In this document: piece by piece, positions 41,881 to 51,814 of the stretch
How positions within the stretch are numbered: the first letter of the stretch is position 1
Layout: each line of letters opens with the position of its first letter
Assembly (NCBI RefSeq): GCF_000315625.1
Contig: NW_005434660.1
Location: 364,768 to 428,767, forward strand
Direction of reading: 5' to 3'
From: Guillardia theta CCMP2712
Taxonomy: Eukaryota; Cryptophyceae; Pyrenomonadales; Geminigeraceae
DNA: 64,000 nt
Made by a program: the position numbers and the translations under genes
The notes under the pieces: model-generated
What the model saw: the letters and a program-made list of their open reading frames with translations, nothing else
The model's database searches: none
Told to the model about the DNA's origin: nothing

Positions 41881-43394
41881 TCAGGCAGAGGCCTAACAAC
41901 GAATAATTGAGTACGTCCATCACTGCTGGGGGAGTGGAAGGAGGTGGGGTAGTGAGGAGATGTAGGGTCCAACATTTGTGCAGGAACGATGTAGGATCAT
42001 CAAGGTGGGTACTAGTTGCATATTTCATATATCCATGACTATATTTTCTGAAAGTGATACAGGGTACATCGGAATAGCAAATGGAAAGTTGCAAGGGCGG
42101 GTGGGGGTAGTCACAAGGACGGATCTCAGTACCGGTGGGGAACTAAAAGTATTTTAGGTTAGTACTGGAGTGATTAGTCAATCAAACGGTACCCTGGCGT
42201 TGGAGAGGATGAGCTGAGGAGGCGGTGGGGGCGGGAAATGGAACGGGAAGGAGGAAGGGAGGGAGGGGCGGGGCGAGGAGGGACCCAGGATGGCATACAA
42301 TGGAGAGGAGAAGGACGATCTAGTACTTCAAGAGGAGATGAAGAGAGGAGGAGACAGCTGACGAGGAAGCCAGCTGAGGGGCTCTCTTGCGAGTGTGGAG
42401 GGAGCCGAGCTGAGCAAGGGAGAAGTAGGAGGCTGGGAGAGGGGGGCAATGAAGAAGATTTGGAGCAAACAGCAGTGAGAAAGATCTGCTTTTGTTGGGT
42501 AGTGTAGATGGGCGTTTCAAGATCAGAAAACGGAAGTAGGCGGGTGATAGCTATTGTAGAGCAGTTGGTGACAAAACGAAAACCAGCTCATGTAATAATG
42601 TATGAGAGCCAGCAGGTCACATCTGTGCAAATCGCGGAGTGTAGTATGAATGCTTCCTTTTTTGACTTGGTTGTTACAACTTGGTTTGCATTTTGTGGGT
42701 ATTTCCTGAATATCTTTGGCAGAGCTCACAATGCTCCGATCCGGAAATCACCAAAATGCACCGAATAATAATGTGCAGAGGAAGTAATGTCGACCTCGCA
42801 TTTTGTTGAAGTCTGATGGGACGGTTTAAAGGAAAGGAGATTTTCAACACAAGAAGGACGATCTGGAGTTTGGATCGATGGAAGAAGGAGAGGCACCAAC
42901 GAAGAAAACACCTGCCAACCATCACAATCAAACCAGTGCTGACAAAGAGAACCAACGAAACTGGGCATCCATTGCAACTGGTGACTGAAAGAACTTTTGC
43001 GCTTGTTGGGCTTGTCTGTTGCAAATCAAATGATGAGCTGCATGCCTCTTTGCCTTTGGACTTTCATGTATGTTAATTTGTCATTCTGGGTGATCTTACG
43101 TGCCATGGATTGATATGATCCGATTATTCTAAAAGATGCATGCCCCGTGGGGAGTGGGGAGGTTCAACTCTGACATGATTGCAAGGTGGGGCAATGTTTG
43201 CGATTTTCGTTCTCGTCATGGTGTGGAGCCCATCGGAAAAGGCCAGCCAACCTCGTGTCATGCTGGTGCAGCCCAAACAAGCCCAGTTCGTGCAAACCCA
43301 CCATAACCCTCCTGCTCATGTTCCTGCTTCCAACGTGTTCTCCCATCCCGCGGCGGGTAGTGATGCCTGAGGGCTCGTGAGCGGCAGAAAGTGA
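41881..43394. other. Non-coding or unresolved region
   Basis: G-rich GGTGGG words at 41930-42120, then purine-rich DNA (42230-42480). A + frame at 42508-42768 (MGVSRSENGSRRVIAIVEQL) and minus frames at 42674-43024 lack domains or convincing splice sites. No gene is claimed. Confidence 0.35.
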
Positions 43395-44977
43395 ATGAGA
43401 GTGTCAGGTTCGAACTCGGCGGAGGAGAAGATGGTGCACAATGCCGAGAACAGGCTCGAAAACCTTGAAGAGAACTTCAAGAGGAACGCAGAACAGGAAG
43501 GTTATCCACAGGACTACTCCTCGCAGGTATTTCCATAATCTGTCGAGTTCAAACCTCCTCCGCTCCCAACTCCCTTAACTTCACTTCCTACTCTTCTGTC
43601 CTCTCGGCCCTCATGATGCTGTTCTGATTGGTTGCTGCGCTTCAAGGGTCTCGGCGAGCAAGCTCAACAAGCAGACAGTCAGTCCGACGTTGTGGACGAC
43701 GGCGCTGCGGTCCAAAGGCCCGTCGAGTCGGAGGAGGACATCAAGGCTCGTCTGGAGAAGAAGCAGTTGATGGCTGAGGGGATGACGGAGGATGAAGCCG
43801 AGGCGAAGATCCACCTGGAGAAGCTGAAGGAGCAGGAGAGAGTCGAGCAAGCGAAGATGGCGGAAGCAGATTCCGACCTGAGGAAGGAGGACGCACAACA
43901 GCAGGTCAGTTGTGAGAGAGGAGGACTGAAGGTATCCTGACCCTGAGAGTTGTAGAGTTTTACCGCCATGAACGATCGAGAGGCACCTGGGCAGTCAGCC
44001 GACGGACAGCGATCAGATGGACAGCGATCAGACGGACAGCATGCAGCGACGGACAGGCTGGAGGGCTTGCAGAAGCAGAGCTCAGGCAAGACGGAGGAGG
44101 AGATGCATGCGGAGAGCCATCTCAAGAAGATGGAGGAAGGAGAGGAGCGCAAGTCGAGGGCATCGCAGAGCATGTCGCATCAGGACGAGGATCGTCAAGA
44201 CGAGGCTGAGCAGGAAGCTCCTCGGCCACTTCGCAAGGAGGTCAGTCGGCAAGAGGTTGCTGGACAAGAAGTTGCTCGCAAAGAAGCGCTAGACGCTCCC
44301 CGGAAGGAAGCCTCTAGGCCAGAGGAGGCGCAACAGCTTGCCCCTCGGCATCTCCGCAAAGAAGTTTCAAGGCAAGAAGAGGCAGGCAAGGAGGTTGGCA
44401 GACAAGAAGTCTCCGCGTCTTCGGCATCCCTGAACAAGAAAGAATCGGACGAGCCCCATGCCAAACTGCTGGAGGTGAGAGAAACTATGTCGCTTCGCTC
44501 TCTGATCTTGGTCGTTCAACCAGCGGTCAAGCGTGTTGCACAGACACTCGGAGGAGGGAGGCAAGTCACATGACAGTGCCAAGTCCTTCGAAGAGAAGTT
44601 CTCTTCGGTGAGGGCAATCAAGGTCGTGGAGGCGCAACTGAACCTCTTCCCTCAGATTCAAAGCAGCATCGAGAAGAGCAAGTCGGCAGATGAGAAACTT
44701 GTTGAGCGACAGGCAGCCCACGAGCAGCCCAAGGAGAAGAGCTCGGAGCAAGACAAGGTTACGATTCTCCCACGGAAGGTGATAGAGAAGGACGAGGATG
44801 AAGGGGTGGGAGCGGAGAAAGGGAGGGGCACAGGGGGGTGAGGAGCAGCTTGTGAAGGGAGGGAGGGAGGGAGGGAGGGAGGGAGAGGGAGGAGAAGAGG
44901 TAAGAAGGAAGAGGGGCTGAAGTCTTCTTCAGGAGAAGTTCAAGCACCTTGACGACTCTGAGATGGAGAACAAATAA
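43395..44977 (+). CDS. Glu/Lys/Gln-rich coiled-coil protein with degenerate repeats
   Basis: Exon 1 (43395-43529) reads MRVSGSNSAEEKMVHNAENR...YPQDYSSQ, and splicing to GLGEQAQQADSQSDVVDDGA at about 43648 is in phase. Further exons end at AEADSDLRKEDAQQQ, HAKLLE, SFEEKFSS and ILPRK. The last exon is EKFKHLDDSEMENK with TAA at 44975-44977. The acceptor after HAKLLE is uncertain (44552-44555). The middle holds imperfect repeats of RKEVSRQEVAGQEVARKEA type with 'RPLRKEVSRQE' and 'RHLRKEVSRQE' about 50 residues apart, and a short direct repeat DGQRSDGQRSDGQ. The protein is very hydrophilic and helical, with no transmembrane segment or known domain. A structural or regulatory coiled coil is the most that can be said. 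Confidence 0.55.
44856..44890 (+). repeat. (GGGA)n microsatellite in the last intron
   Basis: About eight GGGA units just upstream of the final acceptor (TTCTTCAG) of the coiled-coil gene. Confidence 0.85.
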
Positions 44978-45335
44978 AGGAAATTTTGAAATGGTCGACA
45001 ACAGAGATAGCTGCAAGCAGAAGTTTCAGAAAGATGGAAAACTAGTCTTGTCAGACTCTCGTGGTTGCGCTCCTCACTTCCTGAGAGCTTGTCGTTGCCT
45101 TCACTTGGAATGATTTTCTGCAATTTAACGATTGATCGAATACACAACATTGATTCTTGAAGACTTCAAACCCCTAGTCCTTGTTGAATCCTTGCCTCTT
45201 CTCCTGACCCTCGTTCTGTTGTTGAATACTTTACATTTTGTAATCATGAATATATACAATCGGTCCCCGCTACAACCTCGCTCTGCTCTTTCACTCCCTT
45301 CCCTCTCCCACCTCTCGCCTCGCTCCTCTGCTCTG

Positions 45336-47403
45336 CTACATCCAATCTGTATGATCCCCCGACTCCTCTGCGAGTTGAGCAAGCAGAACCCGATCAGCCT
45401 CCTCCCCTGTCCGAGACATGGTGTACGAGAAGCTGTAGGGCGCCTGACCATAACCATCATCCTCCTCGCCCCTCCTCTCTCCTCCAGCACGGGGCGCCCT
45501 CTCTCTCTCACCTCCCAAGCGTCGGCGAACACCTGGAGGACACGTGTCAACTTTGCGTTGACACATGTCACTGCCTCAAACACGGACACAAGAAAATGTC
45601 GACAAGACGAGCATGCATTCTCTCTTTCGTCTCTTTACCTGCCCTGATTGCTCCATCCTCTTGTCGTTGAACTGCAACTTCCTGGAATGAAAACATACCC
45701 TGTTCTCCATCAGTCATCCTCCAACCCCTCTTCATCTCCCTCTTTCCTCGTCTCCTTCCTTCCTCCTTCCTCTCCTCCCGCCCACTGCTCACATATCTTC
45801 TCGCCGAATGAAGTAGGCCAGGAAGCAGAACTCGTTCGTCTCCTCGTCAACGCTCGGGATGAATCGCACTATCTGACTCGCGTCTACAACTTCATCAGCC
45901 AGCGCACAGGTTGTCAACTTGTCGCTTCACCGCACAACGAGGGCCCAAAGTCATCCTGAGTCGAAGCGCGCAGCAGCTTCTTCCAAGGGGTGCGGAACGC
46001 TCCCAACACCTGCAGCACCGACGGCTCATCCAGGGGGATCGGACAAGACAGCTCCCGCGTCCTCACGTGCGGCAGTCGGATCCTTGCATGCACGTGCGCG
46101 ACAGGGAGGTGCGTGTGATGATCCAGCTCGATGGTCAGGTGGACTTCGGCGTGCAGCATGACCATCCTCCCAAGGGCGCTTGTCAAGTTGTCTGGCTCAC
46201 CACCATCACCATCAACGATCAATGCGGGTCAGCCTGCCCCACCTAAAGTGCTTCCCGTGTACTTGGCCATCTTCTCCAGCACCGAAGAGCTGCTGTCTGA
46301 GCTCTCGAGCACCGGCACCAGCCGCGTCAGAAGCCCCGTGTGACTTCAGCATCATCCCAGTCAGCACGTCAAAGAGCCTCGCTCCCCCTCCCTTCCTCCC
46401 TCAACCCTCTCATCCCTTACTTTCTGCCTGCCTTCCTCCCACCCCCATATCACTCGTTCCACCCCTCCCACTCCTTGCCTTGCTATCCTTTCCCAAACCC
46501 CTCTCCCCCCTCCCCTTCTCTTCCACTCACCGACCAACCCTCTCTCCCTCCCTTCCTCTCTCATCCCTTACCCACCTATCCCTCCTTCTTCCCTCCGTCC
46601 CTCCCTCTTCTACCTCTTCACAAGGAATCTCATCGCCCTGTCAATGTGCCAAGGTGTCGATCTTGACAGCTCGCTGTCGAAGTGCAAGACTCCGCGAAGG
46701 CTCGTCAAGTCCCTTGAGTGCCAGTCCTCAGCCTCAATCACAGCCGAGCTCCCCTCTACCCACACCACCATCTTCCCATCCCTTCCGTCCTGCCACATCT
46801 TGAGCGTACAGGCTCTGTGGACTATGCTGTTGGGGGAGAAGAATCGCATCTTCACTCCCATTTCTACTGCCTTCTTGCTCCTCCGTCTCCCATTCGCGTG
46901 CCTCGACAGCTCGTGCAGCTTGTGTCTGTCCCTCTCGTCGATGAAGTGCAGGAGACACTGTCCTCGCTGAGATCTCAAGTCAGGCGTCCATCTCTCTCCT
47001 CCCTCTCCCCCCCCCTCACCACTTGTCCGAACATCAGACCGCTATCAAAGTCCGCCTGCATCTTGCAACTCACGTCCACGACCCTCCAGCCAGGCATCTC
47101 TACAACCACCAGTCTCTCTGATCGACTACTCAGCATCCCCTCCCTCAGCAGCCCTGCGGGTATCCGGAATGCACGAACCCCCCTAGTGCTCTCCTGCGCT
47201 GATTTCAATGCCTCCCTTAGGTCCTCAAGGAGGTGCAAGTTGCTCCGTTTTGACTTCAAAACTCCGTTGAGGGCGCGATCGTTGCGCTCTCTGAAGGGAA
47301 CCAGCATGTCCAGGGCATGCAACAGCTCCTTTGTCTGGGCCCGCTCAACAGTCTTGAGCTGTTTCTGTCGTTGCCTCTTGACGTTCTCATCCTTGAACGG
47401 CAT
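45336..47403 (-). CDS. Possible bHLH-type regulator with an unknown C-terminal domain
   Basis: Starts at the ATG at 47403: MPFKDENVKRQRQKQLKTVE followed by RAQTKELLHALDMLVPFRER, then KSKRSNLHLLEDLREALKSA. A basic segment with an internal Glu-Arg, a helix ending in 'LVP', a loop and a second helix with 'K...LLEDLREALK' fit a basic helix-loop-helix domain. The match is by pattern only. The rest is spliced from several exons: MFGQV joined to RGQCLLHFIDERDR, MRFFSPNSIVHRACTLKMWQ, VVWVEGSSAVIEAEDWHSRD; then EPDNLTSALGRMVMLHAEVH; then SQIVRFIPSVDEETNEFCFL plus AYFIRREDM; KLQFNDKRMEQSGQ; AVTCVNAKLTRVLQVFADAW; ending MSRTGEEADRVLLAQLAEES...DWM with TAG at 45336. The C-terminal part is globular but not recognised. 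If the bHLH call is right it is a DNA-binding regulator; otherwise an orphan protein. Confidence 0.5.
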
Positions 47404-47714
47404 CCTCCTACAAGGAGTTGTCGAGGCGATGGAGGCAGTGGGAGGCTCTGGGTCGAAACTTCAATCTATCACCTGCATGTGCTGGCAATGCCGAGACAGG
47501 AGTTGAGCAAAGTGTCAGGGAAGCAGGTCTGTGCGGATGTAGAAGAAGATGATGAAGCAACAAAAGAGAGGGAAAGGAAAGGTTGGGAGGAAGGAGAGTG
47601 TCGGAGGGAGCGTGGACGAAGGAGGCAGGAGGGCAGCAAGCAGTGGGGCCTCCAACTAGAGGGAGGGCAAGGGGAGGGAGGGGGAAGAAGTTGGGGAAGG
47701 ATTTTTAGTTGAAG

Positions 47715-47960
47715 GGACTCAGCCGGGCCACTGCTGAGTTACTTGGCCGGCCCCGGGCCCCGGGCCCCGGGCCCGGCCCGAGTTGTGTACTCCGTTATTA
47801 ATGTAACCGCTTCTGGTCATTTCCGGGAATTGAGGAAAATTCAATGGAGAACAGCTTGGTACCCCACCAATGATATTGTACTTTATGGTAGTCATGACTA
47901 CCGGTCATCAGCGATTCTGTACAGGTTTTTTTGCACTGTCCACGGCCCGATAGAGTAGAC
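47715..47960. repeat. Short GC-rich island 8
   Basis: Centred on GGCCGGCCCCGGGCCCCGGG at about 47741-47770, followed by palindrome-like TAGTCATGACTACCGGTCAT near 47888. It resembles the larger islands but is only partly GC-rich. Confidence 0.5.
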
Positions 47961-48012
47961 GACATTCCCCATGGCGGTGGTCATTGAAGGCTCGTGAAAA
48001 CAAGCTGAGCGA

Positions 48013-48015
48013 AAG

Positions 48016-48062
<47 letters not shown>

Positions 48063-48133
48063 GGAGAGAGAGAGAGAGAGAGAGAGGGAGGGAGAGAGAG
48101 GGAGAGAGAGGGAAAGAGAGAGAGGAGGAGGAG
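48013..48133 (+). repeat. (GA)n microsatellite
   Basis: GAGAGA tract with GGGAGAGAGG interruptions. No coding role seen; on the minus strand it reads as Ser/Leu repeats that I regard as spurious. Confidence 0.85.
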
Positions 48134-48597
48134 GAGTGAAGGTAGATCTCATCGACCATGATGGTTGTGAACGAGATCAGGACAGCATGCGACATGTCGC
48201 CCTGCCCCGCTGCTGAGATGGAAGGAGCTCGAAGTGCTCCGTCCGGCCTGTGAGCAATCGGGGGAAGTTGCACAGCAACATGCAGGTTTGCCATGGCTGA
48301 TGGCTGCCGAAATGTCTGGCGCAGACATTTACAAAGGATCCTGTGCAAAGTTAGCAGGTAGAAGAAGAGCTGAGTGAAAGAACGCTCTTCGGATTGCTTC
48401 AAAGGAGCTGAAAGTTTTCGTTGGCCAATGAGCTGTGTTATCAATCAAAGCCTCGATGGAGGCAAAGTCTGCCTGGGACCAGGTTGAAGAAATTCTTCTG
48501 ACACCTAGCAAGCATGTCTGACAGTGCGTAGGATACCTTTGCTCGGGGGGGACTTTCGTCGAGGTGACTCGTGGATAGGGAGAGAATCTCATCTGAT
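48134..48597. other. Unresolved region upstream of the MLO-like gene
   Basis: A minus frame passes through here (AVLISFTTIMVDEIYLHS at the end next to the GA tract) but it lacks a convincing start, domain or splice pattern. It should contain the promoter of the gene at 48598. Confidence 0.35.
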
Positions 48598-51594
48598 ATG
48601 GAAGCAGGGTCCCGGGTCCAAACCCGTCTGTAAGTATGACGCAAGGTGATCGGTTCCCTTGCTTTGCTCTCGCACTGAATCTTGTGCTTGCCTTGTGTTT
48701 GCGTGTTTTCTACTTTCACTCCAGCCCCGCAAGCTTCATTCTTTTCATGTTTTTGATCTCCATCATCATTATCTTCGAAAAGATCAAGGTTATTGTTGCT
48801 CCACGAGGTGCTGGAGAGAAGTTTGTGACTGTCGAGTGCAGAACATGATCCATCACGCTGTTCCAAAGGCGTACATGCCTGTTATTCATGCCATCTTTGC
48901 GGAGCTGTCGACCTTGGGCTTCGTCTCCCTCATCGCCTTCCTGCTCAACTTCTCCATCAGCAGCGAGGTGAGCGGGGCGGGTCGTTGCTATGGGCTATGA
49001 CGAGTTTGTTGGGATGCAGAAGTCTCTCATGGACAAGGTCGGGTACTCCATCAGCCTCGGCCATGAGCTGCACAACATGTTCGAGCACATGCACTGGCTG
49101 CTCTTCGGCGTTACAGCCACCTTCCTGTGCCTTTCGCTCTTCCTCCTCCGGGTGAACCTCTCCCAGCTGAGGCGGTACGAGAGCTGGTCGGATCAGATCG
49201 AGGAGGGGGTCGACGTGCTGCACCTCTCGCCCAATGTCGGGCAGCACGAGCCGAGGCTTGGGTGGATGCGTTGGACGAGCAGGAGAGACGAGATGGAGGT
49301 GTTCCTGCGGGTGTTCTCGAGGTTTGTGGACGTGGAGGCAGTGCTGTCCAACAGCGAGGTCGAGATCCCCAAGGACTTCAACCTCGGGCTCTACTTGATG
49401 AAGCGAAGCTCCGCTATTATATCCGCTATCATTCAGATCTCCCCCCTCGACTGGCTCGTCCTCCTCCTCCTCTCCTTCGTCGCGTGGATCGCCTGGTATG
49501 TCAATGCCGGCGAGAGCACAACGGATGGAGGATACGTGTGCTTCTGGATCTACGATATCCTCCTCCTCCTCCTCGCCCTCGCTGTCGATTACAAGCTCCA
49601 CACCATCATGCTCGCCCTGGTGCCTGTGGATCCGAACAATGAAGGGAGAGGAAAAGATGGAATGGCCGCAAAGAGGCAGAATGGGTGTGGTGGGCAGGAA
49701 TTTAGGGATCAAAATGGGGAGAGGAAAGAGGAGGAGCAGAGCAAGGAGACGAGACGAGACGGGGAGAGTGCAGCAGACAAGCTTGAGGTCTCGTCCTCAA
49801 CGCAGGAGATCTCTCTCTTTACCTCTCAATTTGACGGAGCGCTGATGAAATCTCATCGAGCGGTGGAGGTTCAGAACCAGGACGTGCAAGGCTGTGCAGC
49901 TCGAGCGGAAGGGCAAGAGGGAAGGGAAGGGAATGGGGAGGTGAACAAAGATGCAGCTGTCCAAGGAAACGGAGCCCAAAGTTCTGAGATGGTTGAGAAG
50001 AAGGGTGAGATCACCGAATGTGATCTAGACGATGAGATTCAGATCGCCATCGAAGTCACAGGACAAGTGAGTTTTTGCCTCCACCCATATCGTTGTTGTG
50101 ATGTTCTTTTGCTCGTTTGTCTCTAGTTTTGTGATCATGTTGTGCGAATGTCATTCCCTTCTCTCTTGTGAGCCATTGCTTCTTACAGATCGTTTCTCTC
50201 TATCTCCATTCTCCCCTCCTTCCCTTCCTCCCTCCCTCCTTGTTTCCATCTCGTGGCATTTAACTTCCAACCTTCAGTCGTTCGGTACAGATCCAACTCC
50301 ATCGCCTCCTCCCCCGGCAACAAGAAAACTCTCTTCAGGCCCTTTGTCAAGGCACCTTCCAGCTTCCTTCTCGATGTCAGCCCTTCCCTCATCTCCGGTG
50401 TCAGCAGGACAATCAAGGTCAGTCTCAAAACTCACTGATCATTTCCAGTCAAAATTCGTTGCTCCCTCTCTCTTCTACGGCCTTTGCCCTGAACCCATCA
50501 ATTCCTCTCTCTCCTTCCCTCCCTTCCCGCCCTTCTCCTCAATTTCCTTTGCATGCCATGCCCTCCCGTGCCCTGCCCTACCCCGCCCTCGAGTCCGGAT
50601 TCTTTACTTTCATATTCCTCCCTCTATCGCTGACGGATGGAGCAGCGAGGGAACAAAGCTTGCCTCCTCCAACCGGCTGCTGAGCTTCAGCCTCCGCCAC
50701 GTCTTGTCGAACCCGGACGATGACAAAGTTATCTTCGACGAGGAGTTCAGCCACCGGCAGCACGCCAGGTCCCCGGGCCCGGAGCATAGCAGAGGCTGGA
50801 GCACTGACAGCGTCCTGCAGATTTGTTCCGAGGTACTTGTTGCAGGCAGATAGCAACAGTCTCAAGGAGAGGAGCGAATGGAGGAGGAGGATAGGAGGCA
50901 GGGTGATCAATCACCACCAAGAGCTCTTCTGGTTCGACAAGAACGGTCCTGGCTTCCTCCTCCGCATCATCCGTCACCTCCTCCTCGCCTCGGTCGTCAT
51001 GATTGCTCTCTCCCTCGAGCTCTTCCGAGAGAAAACTCTCTGCCTCCATCTCTCCAGGTCCTCGGAGCGACGGGCGTCAGGGTCCTATCAGACTTGCCCG
51101 ACGACAGTGACGGGGGTAACGCAGCTCAGCTTGAACTCGCTTGCCTCCCTCACCTTCCTCTCAGGTCTTCCTCCTCATCCTCTCCCTCCTCCCTCCGGTC
51201 TTCACGACTCTCCTCCTCACCAACATCATCCGCAACTTTGTGACAGCTACTTCCGTGGAGTATCTCAAGGTAAACCTTCGCTCGCCCTCGCTCGCTCGCT
51301 CGCTCACCATGGCTTTACAAGTCTCGGGAGTGCATCGTGGACGTGATTCATGAGCAGCAGCACCGGTGCGGCATGCTCGTGCTTGTTGCTGTCGCTGAGA
51401 GCTGTCGGGCAGGAGAACTCTCCGACTGTTTCGCCTCCTTATCTCCATCGCCTCTGTCATCGATCAAGTTCGTCTTGCGAGGCCTCGTGTTGCTCCGGTG
51501 AGATGCCGTGCAGATCAAGGAACTCAAGCTGCTGTCCACTGGTGCAGAGGAGGAGAATGTGAGGCCGGCAAGCAAAGAAGGCGAAAGGAGGTGA
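48598..51594 (+). CDS. MLO-like multi-span membrane protein
   Basis: Exons 48598-48629 (donor GTAAGT), 48725-48788, 48842-48967 and 49020-50066 are in phase. Further exons to about 51594 are read less surely. The opening MEAGSRVQTRLPASFILFMF, then LISIIIIFEKIK, is a first membrane span. Next is ELSTLGFVSLIAFLLNFSIS, the second span preceded by the 'LGFVSL' stretch typical of MLO. Then HELHNMFEHMHWLLFGVTAT, whose His-rich start corresponds to the MLO 'LHxLHIFIFVLA' segment. Two more spans follow (IIQISPLDWLVLLLLSFVAW; FWIYDILLLLLALAVDYKLH), a long charged loop, then HHQELFWFDKNGPGFLLRII plus RHLLLASVVMIALSLELF, matching the 'LFWFxxPxLLLxLIHF' motif, and VFLLILSLLPPVFTTLLLTN. In plants MLO proteins are calcium channels in pollen-tube, root and pathogen responses. 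The inserted charged loop (about 49640-50060) makes this one longer than usual. Confidence 0.6.
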
Positions 51595-51597
51595 AAG

Positions 51598-51680
51598 ACG
51601 ATATGAGGAGGAGGAGGAGGAGGAGGAGGAGAAAGAGGACGTGATGGTGATGGTGATGGTGATGGTGGTGGTGAAAAGGG
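51598..51680 (+). repeat. (GAG)n then (GATGGT)n microsatellites
   Basis: GGAGGAGGAGGAGGAGG at about 51605-51630, then four copies of GATGGT at 51642-51668, directly 3' of the MLO-like stop. A second similar tract, (GGT)n then (GAT)n, is at 52072-52131. Confidence 0.85.
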
Positions 51681-51814
51681 GCAGAAGGGGGAGATAGTGA
51701 TGAAGGAGGAAGAGGAGAAGGAGTCTGTGGCTGTCATTTTTTAACGCTTGAGGGAGGAGAGGGGTGTTTCGACACTCATCTATTTATTCTTCCAGATCTT
51801 TGGACTTTGAAAGG

